The notes under the pieces: model-generated | What the model saw: only the letters and a program-made list of their open reading frames with translations | What the model was told of the DNA's origin: nothing | Database searches by the model: none | Program-made: the position numbers and the translations under genes | Source: Pseudomonas mandelii | GTDB lineage: Bacteria; Pseudomonadota; Gammaproteobacteria; Pseudomonadales; Pseudomonadaceae | Direction: 5' to 3' | Assembly (NCBI RefSeq): GCF_006438925.1 | Contig: NZ_RCZA01000014.1 | Location: 62,001 to 126,000 of the forward strand | DNA length: 64,000 nucleotides | In this document: piece by piece, positions 33,925 through 43,700 of the stretch | Layout: each line of letters starts with the position of its first letter | Position numbering within the stretch: the stretch's first letter is position 1

Positions 33925-35160
33925 TTGAAGAAGAACGTGCTTATCATTGGTGCAGGAGGTGTCGCCAAGGTGGTGGCCCACAAGTGCGCGCAGCACAACG
34001 ATGAACTCGGTCGTATTGCTATCGCGTCGCGCAACATCTCCAAGTGCCAGGCCATCATCGACAGCGTCAAGGCCAAGGGCAGCCTCAAAGTGCCCGCCGA
34101 TATCCAGGCCTTCTCGCTGAACGCCCTGGATGTCGAAGCGACCAAGGCGCTGATCCGCGAAACCGGATCGCAGATCGTCATCAACGTCGGTTCCGCCTTC
34201 CTCAACATGTCGGTGCTGCGCGCCTGCATCGATACCGGCGTGGCCTATCTGGACACCGCCATTCACGAAGAACCGGGCAAAATCTGCGAGACTCCGCCCT
34301 GGTATGGCAACTACGAGTGGAACCACCTCGAAGAGTGCAAAGAGAAGAACATTACCGCCATTCTCGGCGTGGGCTTTGACCCGGGTGTGGTCAACGCCTA
34401 TGCAGCGCTGGCGCAACAACAGTATTTCGACCGCATTGATTCGATCGACATTCTCGACGTCAACGCCGGTTCCCATGGCAAGTATTTCGCCACCAATTTC
34501 GACCCGGAAATCAACTTCCGCGAATTCACCGGACAAGTGTGGAGCTGGCAGAACAGTCAGTGGACCAGCAACACCATGTTCGAAGTCAAACGCACCGATG
34601 ACCTGCCGGTCGTAGGCGCGCAGAACCTTTACCTGACCGGCCACGATGAAGTGCACTCGCTGTCGAAGAACCTCGGCGTGCCCAACGTGCGTTTCTGGAT
34701 GAGCTTCGGCGAGCACTACATCAATGTGTTCACCGTACTCAAGAACCTCGGCCTGCTCTCCGAGCAACCGGTCAAGACCGCCGAAGGCCTGGAAGTCGTG
34801 CCGCTGAAAGTGGTCAAGGCCGTGCTCCCTGATCCGAGCTCGCTGGCGCCTGGCTACACCGGCAAGACCTGCATCGGCGACCTGGTCAAGGGCACCAAGG
34901 ATGGTCAGCCGCGCGAAGTGTTTATCTACAACGTGGCCGATCATGAGGACGCTTACGCGGAAACTGACAGCCAGGGCATTTCCTATACCGCAGGCGTACC
35001 GCCCGTGGCCGCAGCCCTGCTGGTCGCCCGTGGCGAGTGGGACGTGCAGCGCATGGCCAACGTCGAGGAGCTTCCGGCTGAGCCATTCCTCAAGGCGCTG
35101 GATGTGATGGGCCTGCCGACCCGCATCAAGGACGAGAATGGAGATCGTCCCTGGAGCTGA
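33925..35160 (+). CDS. Carboxynorspermidine/carboxyspermidine dehydrogenase (saccharopine-dehydrogenase family)
   Basis: A 411-residue NADPH enzyme that condenses aspartate semialdehyde with a diamine to form carboxy(nor)spermidine, the NspC substrate. It has the Rossmann motif VLIIGAGGVAKVVAHKC (residues 4-20) and family segments NVGSAFLNMSVLRACIDTGVAYLDTA and GVGFDPGVVNAYAA. The start is TTG 33925 with a GGAGAGAGAG site upstream. The two-gene operon is the aspartate-semialdehyde route to spermidine-type polyamines, which does not use decarboxylated S-adenosylmethionine. A strong terminator follows. Confidence 0.9.
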   Translation: MKKNVLIIGAGGVAKVVAHKCAQHNDELGRIAIASRNISKCQAIIDSVKAKGSLKVPADIQAFSLNALDVEATKALIRETGSQIVINVGSAFLNMSVLRACIDTGVAYLDTAIHEEPGKICETPPWYGNYEWNHLEECKEKNITAILGVGFDPGVVNAYAALAQQQYFDRIDSIDILDVNAGSHGKYFATNFDPEINFREFTGQVWSWQNSQWTSNTMFEVKRTDDLPVVGAQNLYLTGHDEVHSLSKNLGVPNVRFWMSFGEHYINVFTVLKNLGLLSEQPVKTAEGLEVVPLKVVKAVLPDPSSLAPGYTGKTCIGDLVKGTKDGQPREVFIYNVADHEDAYAETDSQGISYTAGVPPVAAALLVARGEWDVQRMANVEELPAEPFLKALDVMGLPTRIKDENGDRPWS

Positions 35161-35210
35161 AACGCTTGAGGCTCGCAACATACAGGTGAGCGAGTTTCGC
35201 GCTCCATACG

Positions 35211-35241
35211 CAAAAACGCCGCTCTTTGAGCGGCGTTTTTG
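35211..35241 (+). terminator. Intrinsic terminator of the nspC operon
   Basis: CAAAAACGCCGCTC-TTT-GAGCGGCGTTTTTG: a long perfect stem with a 3-base loop and a T run inside the right arm. It lies 50 bp after the stop and could work in both directions. The remaining bases up to 35506 hold no ORF I can support; they should contain the promoter of the secretion operon. Confidence 0.9.
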
Positions 35242-35506
35242 TTTGTGCGTAATGTGTTGGGCTTGTTGAGGACGAGATCAAGAACTGTGCCTCCAACATC
35301 CCCGCCCGTCACCCACATTGAACCCCAGCCCGTCGAACCGGCACTAACCCCTGGTTGCGTGGTCAGTAATTGGCGCCTGTAGCGACAAGGACCGTCTCTG
35401 ATTGCGGCGCATCCAGCTACGTTTAGTGTTTTCTCCATGCCTTAGGGCAAAACGTTCGCGATGGATTGCGTCTTGAACCGACTTTTCCTTTTGCGAGCGA
35501 CACTCT

Positions 35507-37228
35507 ATGGGTTTGCTTCTCGATCCGCGTCATGACATTGATGCCGCTTTATTAAGCTATCGCCGGGTGTTCTGGTCGCTGGCGCTGTTCAGTGGGGTGA
35601 TCAACCTGCTGGTGCTGGTGCCGTCGCTCTACATGATGCAGGTGTACGACCGGGTCCTCACCAGCCGCAACGAAACCACCTTGTTCATGCTCACGTTGAT
35701 CGCACTGGGACTGTTCATGTTCAGCGCCCTGATCGAGTGGGTACGCGGCGAGGTGATGATTCGCATGAGCGCGGGGCTGGACGATGCCTTGGGCGAGCGG
35801 ATTTTCGACGCTGCCTTCGCCCGCAGCCTGCGCGAGCACAACGCCAACCCGGCGCAGGTGCTCACCGATCTGGCGACGCTGCGGCAGTTGATCACCGGCC
35901 AGGGCCTGATCGCCTTGCTCGATGCGCCGTGGTTGCCAATCTTCCTGCTGGTGGCGTTCATCTTTCATCCCTGGTTCGGCGTGCTGACGCTGGTTCTGGC
36001 CCTGGTACTGATCGGCCTGGCGCTGTGGGGCGAGTTGGCGACTCGCACGCGCTTGGGCGAAGCCAATCGCCTGGGCGTGCAGTCGTCGATCTATGTAAAC
36101 AGCACGTTGCACAACGCCGAAGTCATCCAGGCCCTGGGCATGCTCGGGCCTTTACGCCAGCGTTGGAGCCTGCTGCAGCAACGCATCATTGCCGCCCAGG
36201 CCCATGCCAGCGACCGTGGCGCGCGTATCACTTCGATGACCCGTTTCGTGCGCATCTCCGGACAGTCTCTGGCCCTGGGCCTGGGGGCGTTGCTGGTGCT
36301 TGAAGGCCAATTGTCGGCAGGCATGATGATTGCGATGTCGCTGCTGCTGGGGCGTGCCCTGGCGCCCGTGGAAATCGCCATTGGCTCGTGGAAGCAATTC
36401 AACTCCGGCCGCCAGAGCTACCAGCGCCTGAGCCAACTGCTGGCCGAGCATCCGCGCCAGCGCCTGCGCATGCCTTTGCCACCGCCCACCGGCGCAGTGC
36501 GTTTGGAGCAGTTGTATGTCGGCCCACCCGGCGCCTCGCAACCGATCCTGCGCGGCATCCATTTCAGCCTGGCCAAAGGTGATGTGCTCGCCGTCGTCGG
36601 CCCCAGCGCCAGTGGCAAATCAACGCTGGCCAGGGCGATGGTCGGGGTATGGCCGGCGTTGGGCGGTTCGGTGCGCCTGGACGACGCCGAGATCAGTCAA
36701 TGGTCCCACGACGCTCTGGGTCCGCACCTTGGATACCTGCCCCAGGACATCGAGCTGTTCGACGGCAGTGTGGCCGACAACATTGCCCGCTTCGGCGAGC
36801 AGGACGCCGACAAGATCATCGCCGCCGGGCGTCACGCCGGCATTCACGAGATGATTCTGAGGTTCCCCAAGGGTTACGACACACCTCTGGGCCCCGGCGG
36901 GCTTGGCTTGTCCGGTGGACAAAAGCAACGCCTCGGCCTGGCTCGCGCACTGTATGGGCGTCCGTCGCTGATTGTGCTCGATGAGCCCAATTCCAACCTC
37001 GATGAAGCCGGAGAGCTGGCGCTGGTGCAGGCCATCAGTGCGATCAAGGCTGCTGGCAGCACCGTGGTGCTGATTACCCACCGGCCTAATGTGCTGGCCG
37101 TGGTTGATTACATCCTGGTGCTCAAGGACGGCACTCAACAAGCATTCGGTTCACGAGACCAGGTGCTCAAGGCATTGATGCCGGGGCCAAGACCGGCCGC
37201 GGTCAAGGAGACTGGCGAAGATGCATGA
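35507..37228 (+). CDS. Type I secretion ABC transporter (PrtD/AprD family)
   Basis: A 573-residue inner-membrane exporter ATPase. The membrane domain (residues ~20-300) begins FWSLALFSGVINLLVLVPSLYMMQVYDRVLTSRNE, typical of the PrtD/AprD/HasD class. The nucleotide domain has Walker A GPSASGKST (near residue 365), signature LSGGQKQRLGLARAL and Walker B LIVLDEPNSNLD, with the switch His in VLITHRP. It lacks an N-terminal C39-like domain, as expected for RTX-protease-type exporters. Its last 8 bases overlap the membrane-fusion gene. The nearest possible cargo is the RTX epimerase at 40749-46364. Confidence 0.93.
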   Translation: MGLLLDPRHDIDAALLSYRRVFWSLALFSGVINLLVLVPSLYMMQVYDRVLTSRNETTLFMLTLIALGLFMFSALIEWVRGEVMIRMSAGLDDALGERIFDAAFARSLREHNANPAQVLTDLATLRQLITGQGLIALLDAPWLPIFLLVAFIFHPWFGVLTLVLALVLIGLALWGELATRTRLGEANRLGVQSSIYVNSTLHNAEVIQALGMLGPLRQRWSLLQQRIIAAQAHASDRGARITSMTRFVRISGQSLALGLGALLVLEGQLSAGMMIAMSLLLGRALAPVEIAIGSWKQFNSGRQSYQRLSQLLAEHPRQRLRMPLPPPTGAVRLEQLYVGPPGASQPILRGIHFSLAKGDVLAVVGPSASGKSTLARAMVGVWPALGGSVRLDDAEISQWSHDALGPHLGYLPQDIELFDGSVADNIARFGEQDADKIIAAGRHAGIHEMILRFPKGYDTPLGPGGLGLSGGQKQRLGLARALYGRPSLIVLDEPNSNLDEAGELALVQAISAIKAAGSTVVLITHRPNVLAVVDYILVLKDGTQQAFGSRDQVLKALMPGPRPAAVKETGEDA

Positions 37229-38573
37229 TCTGACCCCTGAGCAGAGGCTGAGCGTGCGCGGCGCCACAACATTGCCCTGCGCCAGTACCGACGCCGGAGG
37301 CGCGGCACGCTATGGTGTGGGTTTCCTGGTCCTGACGCTGGGCGGCTTCCTGCTCTGGGCCTGCCTGGCGCCGCTCGACCAGGGTGTCGTGGGCAGTGGC
37401 ACCGTGGTGGTGGCGGGCGAACGCAAGGCTGTGCAGTCGTTGGTCGGTGGGGTGGTGGAAAAGCTGCTGGTCAGCGATGGCGACCGCGTCACCCAGGGGC
37501 AGTTGCTGGTGCAGCTCAATACGGTGCAGGCGCAGTCGCAACGGGACGTGACCCTGGGCAAGTTGCTCAACGATCGCAGCGTCGAAGCGCGGTTGATTGC
37601 CGAGCGCCTGGGTTCAGCCGAGATTCAATGGCCCGCTGATCTGCTGGAGCGCGCCGACGAGCCGCGGGTCAGGGCCGCCATGGCTTTGCAGACCCAGTTG
37701 TTTCTAACTCGCCGCGCAGAACTGGGCAGCCGCTTGCAGATCATCGAACACGAAGCCGCGGCATTGCAGCAGCAGTTGCTTGGCTACCAAGGCGTCAAAC
37801 GCAACTACGACGCGCAGATGCGTTTTCAGCAACAAGAACTCGAAGGCCTGCGTGATTTGGCCCGTGAAGGCTACGTTCCGCGCAATAAACTCTTCGAGGC
37901 CGAGCGCAACGCAGCCCAACTGGCCGGGCAGATTGCCTCCGGGGTGGGCGATGTCGGCAGGACCCGTCAGGCGATCAACGAAAGCCGACTCAAGGCCTTG
38001 CAGACGCAGCAGGAATTTCGCCGCGACGCCGAAACCCAGCTCAGCGAAGTCTCCGCCGAGGCGGCAGGTTATGCCGATCAGATTCGTGCCTTGCAGTTTG
38101 AAGTCGACAACGGTGCGATCCGTGCGCCGGTGTCCGGGCAGATCATGGACGTGAGCCTTCATACGGTCGGGGGCGTTGCGCAGGCCGGCCAAACCCTGAT
38201 GCAGGTGGTGCCGCTGGATGCGCCGATGGCGATCACCGCGCGTTTCGAGCCGCTGATGGCCAATAAGTTGCGCCCAGGTCTGCCGGTGCATGTGCATTTC
38301 ACCGCGCTGCAACGGGTAGATACGCCGACGGTCACCGGCACGGTGACTACGGTCTCGGCGGATCAGTTGATCAATGAACAGACGCACCAGCCGTACTTTT
38401 CCGCCAAGGTCGAAATTCCCGCCGACACCGTCGCCTCGCTGCAGGCTGCCGGCCTGCTGGTGCGCCCCGGCATGCTCGCCGATGTCACGGTGGTGACGGG
38501 GGAACGCACCTTGATGAATTACCTGATGAAACCTTTGCGTGAGCGCTTGCTTGCGGCCTTCAAAGAGGAATGA
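37221..38573 (+). CDS. Type I secretion membrane-fusion protein (HlyD/AprE family)
   Basis: A 450-residue periplasmic adaptor. A short cytoplasmic N-terminus leads to one membrane span at ~30-50 (YGVGFLVLTLGGFLLWACLAPL). A biotinyl-lipoyl half (GVVEKLLVSDGDRVTQGQLL) follows, then a long coiled coil (residues ~100-280, rich in Q, L, R), the second lipoyl half (IRAPVSGQIMDVSLHTVGGVAQAGQ) and the C-terminal beta barrel. It overlaps the ABC gene by 8 bases and the TolC-like gene by 4 (ATGA), so the three are one operon. Confidence 0.93.
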   Translation: MHDLTPEQRLSVRGATTLPCASTDAGGAARYGVGFLVLTLGGFLLWACLAPLDQGVVGSGTVVVAGERKAVQSLVGGVVEKLLVSDGDRVTQGQLLVQLNTVQAQSQRDVTLGKLLNDRSVEARLIAERLGSAEIQWPADLLERADEPRVRAAMALQTQLFLTRRAELGSRLQIIEHEAAALQQQLLGYQGVKRNYDAQMRFQQQELEGLRDLAREGYVPRNKLFEAERNAAQLAGQIASGVGDVGRTRQAINESRLKALQTQQEFRRDAETQLSEVSAEAAGYADQIRALQFEVDNGAIRAPVSGQIMDVSLHTVGGVAQAGQTLMQVVPLDAPMAITARFEPLMANKLRPGLPVHVHFTALQRVDTPTVTGTVTTVSADQLINEQTHQPYFSAKVEIPADTVASLQAAGLLVRPGMLADVTVVTGERTLMNYLMKPLRERLLAAFKEE

Positions 38574-39925
38574 GCATGATCGACCGTTGTCGCTACCGCT
38601 CCGGTTTACTGCTGGGTTTGTGTACCAGCTGGGCCGCGATCAATCCCGTGTGGGCTGCCGAAGAAGGCCTGAGCCTGACCGCTGCGTACGACGCCTCGCG
38701 CGTCAATGACCCGACCGTGCAATCGGCGGCCCATGCCTTTGATGCTTCGAAACAGGAAGAGGCGATTGGCCGTGGTGGCCTCTATCCGCAAGTATCGCTG
38801 ACGTCGCGCTACGGTTACGGTGGGCGTACCGATGGCGGCGACGACCGCAACTACGTCAACAGTAACGATTACCAGGCGAACAACGTCACCCTGGCGGCGC
38901 AACAACCGCTCTATGACAAGGGGCGCTGGGCGGCGTATCAGGAGGGCAAGGCGCGGGGGCAGTTGGGTAACCAACTATTCGACGTTTCCGGCCAGACCCT
39001 GTACGACCGGGTCGCCAAAGGCTACTTCGACGTCGCCCGGGCCGAAAACGAGATCAAGTTGATCGCCCAACAAAAGACTGCCATCAATGGGTTGGTGACG
39101 CAGAGCAAAAAACTTTATCAAGGCGGCCAGGGCGCGATCACCGATATTGATGAGGCCCAGGCGCGGCTCGATCTCGTCGACGCCCAGCAGGCTGAAGCCC
39201 AGGCCCGGCGCGTGGCTGCGTTGCGGGCATTGTCCGGTCGCGCCAGCGTGCCCATCGATGACATCCAGCCGATGCGCGAAGAACTCGCCGCCGGTAGCCC
39301 GATCCCACCGGAGCAGGATTTGCCGTACTGGACGGCGATTGCCCGTGAAGCGAGCCCCGAGCTGGCAGCCCGGTTGGCCGCGGTGAAAGTCGCCGAGGCG
39401 CAGGCCGACAGTCAGCGCGCCGGGCATTATCCGACCTTGTCGCTGACCACCCAGCTAACCCGCCGGGAAACCCGCCAGTACCAGGAACTCGATCCTCGCC
39501 AGGACACTTATTACGTGGGGGTGCAGCTGGATATTCCGTTGTATCGCGGCGGGGCGGTACGCGCCTCGGTGGCGAAGGCCGAAGCGCAACTGGCCGGTGC
39601 CCAGTCCGACTACGATGTGCAGCGTCAACAGTTGGCCGAGGACATCGAAGCCGATTATCTGGGCGTGGTGGCCGGGTTCACCAAGAGCAAGGCGATGCAG
39701 CGGGCGGTGGAGTCCAATCAGCGGGCCCTGACTTCGACGGAAAAAGGCTTTCAGGGTGGAGTGCGTTCCACGGTGGATATTCTTGATGCACAGCAGCGGG
39801 TGTTCCAGGCCCGCCGAGACCTGCTCAACACCAAACTCGACATGCTGCAAAGCTATGTGAGCCTGCACACCCACACCGGCCAGATGAACCGCGGCGTCCT
39901 GAAGCAGGTGCAAAGCCTGTTCTGA
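38570..39925 (+). CDS. Type I secretion outer-membrane channel (TolC/AprF family)
   Basis: A 451-residue TolC-type channel. It has a signal peptide (cleavage near AINPVWAAEEG) and then two TolC repeats: helical pairs with YDASRVNDPTVQSAAHAFDAS and GQTLYDRVAKGYFDVARAEN in the first half, and REASPELAARLAAVKVAEAQADSQRAGHYPTL with LDIPLYRGGAVRASVAKAEAQL in the second. Its start ATG overlaps the adaptor stop. No gene follows for 820 bp, which holds the REP array, so the exporter operon ends here. Confidence 0.92.
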   Translation: MSMIDRCRYRSGLLLGLCTSWAAINPVWAAEEGLSLTAAYDASRVNDPTVQSAAHAFDASKQEEAIGRGGLYPQVSLTSRYGYGGRTDGGDDRNYVNSNDYQANNVTLAAQQPLYDKGRWAAYQEGKARGQLGNQLFDVSGQTLYDRVAKGYFDVARAENEIKLIAQQKTAINGLVTQSKKLYQGGQGAITDIDEAQARLDLVDAQQAEAQARRVAALRALSGRASVPIDDIQPMREELAAGSPIPPEQDLPYWTAIAREASPELAARLAAVKVAEAQADSQRAGHYPTLSLTTQLTRRETRQYQELDPRQDTYYVGVQLDIPLYRGGAVRASVAKAEAQLAGAQSDYDVQRQQLAEDIEADYLGVVAGFTKSKAMQRAVESNQRALTSTEKGFQGGVRSTVDILDAQQRVFQARRDLLNTKLDMLQSYVSLHTHTGQMNRGVLKQVQSLF

Positions 39926-39970
39926 AAAGCCTTGGGTTCTAACCAAAGCTCAAGATCGCAGCCTATCCCC

Positions 39971-40735
39971 TGTGGGAGCGAGCCTGCTCGCGATAGCGGT
40001 GGCACAGTCAGCCTCCATGTTGAATGTGCCGGCGCCTTCGCGAGCAGGCTCGCTCCCACATTTGATCTGTGGCTGTCCCCGATTTTTTGGGCACTGCAAA
40101 TCCCTTGTGGGAGCGAGCCTGCTCGCGATAGCGGTGGGTCAGTCAGCCTCATGTTGAATGTGCCGGCGCCTTCGCGAGCAGGCTCGCTCCCACATTTGAT
40201 CTGTGGCTGTCCTCGGTTTTTTGGGCACTGCAAATCCCTTGTCGGAGCGAGCTTGCTCGCGATAGCGGTGGCTCAGTCAGCCTCCATGTTGAATGTGCCG
40301 GCGCCTTCGCGAGCAAGCCCGCTCCCACATTTGATCTGTGGCTGTCCCCGATTTTTTGGGCACTGCAAATCCCTTGTGGGAGCGAGCCTGCTCGCGATAG
40401 CGGTGGGTCAGTCAGCCTCCATGTTGAATGTGCCGCGCCTTCGCGGGCAAGCCCGCTCCCACATTTGATCTGTGGCTGGCCCCGATTTTTTGGGCACTGC
40501 AAATCCCTTGTGGGAGCGAGCCTGCTCGCGATAGCGGTGGGTCAGTCAGCCTCCATGTTGAATGTGCCGGCGCCTTCGCGAGCAGGCTCGCTCCCACATT
40601 TGATCTGTGGCTGTCCCCGATTTTTTGGGCACTGCAAATCCCTTGTCGGAGCGAGCTTGCTCGCGATAGCGGTGGCTCAGTCAGCCTCCATGTTGAATGT
40701 GCCGGCGCCTTCGCGAGCAAGCCCGCTCCCACAGG
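39971..40735. repeat. Tandem array of six ~135-bp REP doublets (BIME-like)
   Basis: Units start at 39971, 40106, 40240, 40375, 40509 and 40644, a period of 134-135 bp. Each holds a REP (TGTGGGAGCGAGCCTGCTCG), a spacer (TCAGCCTCCATGTTGAATGTG), the inverted REP (GCGAGCAGGCTCGCTCCCAC) and a linker (TTTGATCTGTGGCTGTCCCC and onward). Units 2-3 resemble units 5-6, including the shared TGTCGG and GCAAGCCC variants in 3 and 6. This suggests a ~404-bp three-unit block was later duplicated. It fills the gap between the convergent TolC-like and epimerase genes. Period divisible by three yields spurious long ORFs. Confidence 0.95.
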
Positions 40736-40748
40736 ATGTGAGCTTGAT

Positions 40749-43700
40749 TCAGGCTGTAAAGTCGCTGGCGTGCAGCTCCTTGACGCCCACCAGTTCGAAT
40801 TCGAACTCGGGAGTGGCGTCGGCGTTGACACTGCCGTAGAGAATGCCATCGGCAAAGCGCAGTTGGCCGGTGGCGTTGGCAGGGTCGAAGGCGTTGCTGC
40901 CGATGAAGGTGAAGGCGTCAACGGTGGCGGTCAGCGGGTTGGCGTCCAGGCCGGTAAGATCCAGATGATCACCCTCGGTGGTCTTGAAACCGCTGATCAC
41001 ATCGCGCAAAGCCCCGACGCCCATGTCCGACAGCGCGCCAAACGCGTAGGTATCCGCGCCAGTGCCACCGGTGAGGTTGTCGGTGCCTGCACCGCCGATC
41101 AGCCGGTCATCGCCCGAACCGCCCACCAGCGTATCGTTGCCCGCACCACCGTTCAGAACGTTCGCGGCGCTGTTGCCCGACAGACTGTCAGCGTAGGCGC
41201 TTCCCGTCAGGTTTTCGAAGAACTTCAAGGTGTCGAGCCCGGACCCAACGGTGTTTTGTTGCGCTGACGTCGAGAGGTTTACGGTAACTCCGGACAGGGC
41301 GCGTTCATAGGACACCGTGTCAATGCCATCGCGCCCGTCCAGCACGTTGTTGCCGGCTCCGGCGAACAGCGTGTTGTCCAGCGCGTTGCCCGTGCCATTG
41401 GCGGCGCCAGTGCTATCGATATACAGCTGCTCGACGTTGTTGCTGAGGGTATAGGCCGCCAGTCTGCTGTGCACGCTCTCGATCCCTCCAGGCACCGCAT
41501 TGCTGTTGGTCTCGATCACGGTGTCATCGGCGTTGTCGACATAGTAGGTGTCGTTGCCATCGCCACCACTCATGCTGTCGGCCCCTGCGGCACCATTGAG
41601 CACGTTGGCGGCGGCATTGCCGGTGATGAAGTTGCGCAACTCATTACCGGTGCCGTCGATGTCCGACACGCCGGTCAGCACCAGATTCTCGAGATTGGCG
41701 CCCAAGGTCCAGCTGACTGAGGCCTGCACCGTATCGATCTGCGAGGGTGAAGTGTTGGTTTCCGTCACGCTGTCGGACGCGTTATCGACCACATAGATGT
41801 CATTGCCATCGCCACCGGTCATGGAGTCGGCGCCCAGGTCGCCATCCAGTGTGTCGTTGCCCGAGCTGCCCACCAGGGTATCTGCCTGGTCGGTGCCGGA
41901 AATCACCCCGCCCTGGTTTTGAGCGTTGTCGAAAATCGCCTGCGCGCTGTTGTTGTCGCTGGGGTTGCCTTGAAAGCCAAGGTCATCGGCGATGTAGTCG
42001 GCCAGGCGCTGTCCGACGATCTCCGCCGATTCCTCGTGCAAGTGCCAGACGTCGTCGGGGTACACCAGCGGATCGACTTCGTAGCGCAAGGGCAGGTCGG
42101 TGTAGTCCACCGCCAGCTTGACGTCGGTACGCTCGGCGGCGATGGCTTCCTGGACGGCGCGGACATAGCCTACGCCCGAGACGATGGAGGCAATCTTCTC
42201 TTCGGAATAACCCCGGGCTCGCGCCGCATCCTCCTGGTAGTGACCGGTCTCCATCATGTACACGCTGAAGTTGCCGAACTGGGCATGCAGGTAATCAAAC
42301 ACCTTCAGGGTCGCGTCCTTGTAGGCAGCGGCCGCCGCTGTTTTGTCCGTGGCGCGGCCGATCTCCTGGGCGGCTTCCTCGCCCTGCCCCCAAATGATGC
42401 CCATGGTGACGTTATCGATCGATTGCAGTTCGGTGAGCTGGTCCCCCAGCAACGCGACGGCGCGCAACAGCGCAGGCCCGGGTTGGTTGGTGTCGGTCAA
42501 CCACCAGCACAACTTGAGTTCCTCGGCGCCCATGGTCGACAGGCCGTTGACCGTGCTGCCCCCCACCGCGATGTCGATGCCATTGCCATCGGCATCGGTG
42601 AACTGGCTGCGCACGTCATAGGGGGTGTAGCGGTCCAGATCCTTGACCAGCATCGAGGTGCCGGACTGATCGTCGTCCTCCGTCATGCGCAATAGGCGCG
42701 CATTGGATTGGCCGAGGGTGGGCAGGTAGAGGATGTCCTGTTGGGCGCGCTCGCCGAACACGAAGTCGCTGGCGGTCAGGGTGTTGAGGTAGTTGCCGTT
42801 GAGGGCGATTTCAAAACGATTGCCATCGGCATCCGCGTCGGCGGATTTGATGTAGGTCTTGTCACCGGCCGCGTTGAGAGTCATGTACAGCGTGTGATTG
42901 CTGCCATCGCCGAGGCCGACAAAGCCCAGGCCCGACACATCGATCTTGTCGACGCCCGCGGTGAAATCATAAATCGTGTCGGTGGCCGTGATGCCGCCGG
43001 TGTCGTAGTCGCGGTAACTGTCGAGTACGTTGGTGTAGCGGAAGGCGTCGGCACCGTCGCCGCCGTACATTGAGTCGCGTCCGGCGCCGCCGTCGACGAT
43101 GTCCGCGCCGGTGCCGGCCTTGATTGTGTCATTGCCACCGAGGCCGAGGATTAGGTCCGCGCCCGCCGTGCCGTTCAGGGTTTCGGCATTGTTGGTGCCG
43201 GCGATGGTATTGGCGGGCGCATCGGCAACCGCCAGGGCGAAGCTGTCACTGACCGACGCTCCTGAAGGATCGGTGGCCTTGACCAGTACGTTGTAATTGC
43301 CCGACGCCGTGCTGATCGGCGTACCGGTGAACGTCAGGCTGGTGGCGTTGAAACTCAGCCACGCGGGCAGGGCGCTACCGTCAGCGAGGGTCGCTGTGTA
43401 GATCAAGGCATCCTGGTCGGCGTCGGTGAAGCTGTCATGGGTGACGGTGTAATTGAACGGCGTGTTTTCGGTGGCGTTCTGATCGAGGAGGGGAATGGCC
43501 ACCACCGGCGCGACATTGCTGGGTGCGTTCTGGCCGGCGAAAACAAAATGACTCGCCGTCAGGCTGCTCACCAGGTTGCCCGCCATCGACAATTCGAAGC
43601 GGTTGCCGTTCGCGTCGACGGTGAGATCCTTGAGGTAGGTGCGGTTGCTCGAAGCACTGTAGGTCACTTGCAGCGTGCCGTTCAGGCCATTGCCCAGGGC

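Noticed and set aside
32689-35181. An 830-codon antisense frame opposite nspC and the dehydrogenase
   Set aside because: It lies entirely opposite two well-recognised enzymes in codon-complementary frame, has no known domain and no ribosome site. It is a shadow of high-GC coding DNA.
39932-41267. Several repetitive ORFs with units such as GASLLAIAVAQSASMLNVPA
   Set aside because: They come from translating the 135-bp REP array, whose period is divisible by three. No start site or homologous protein supports them.
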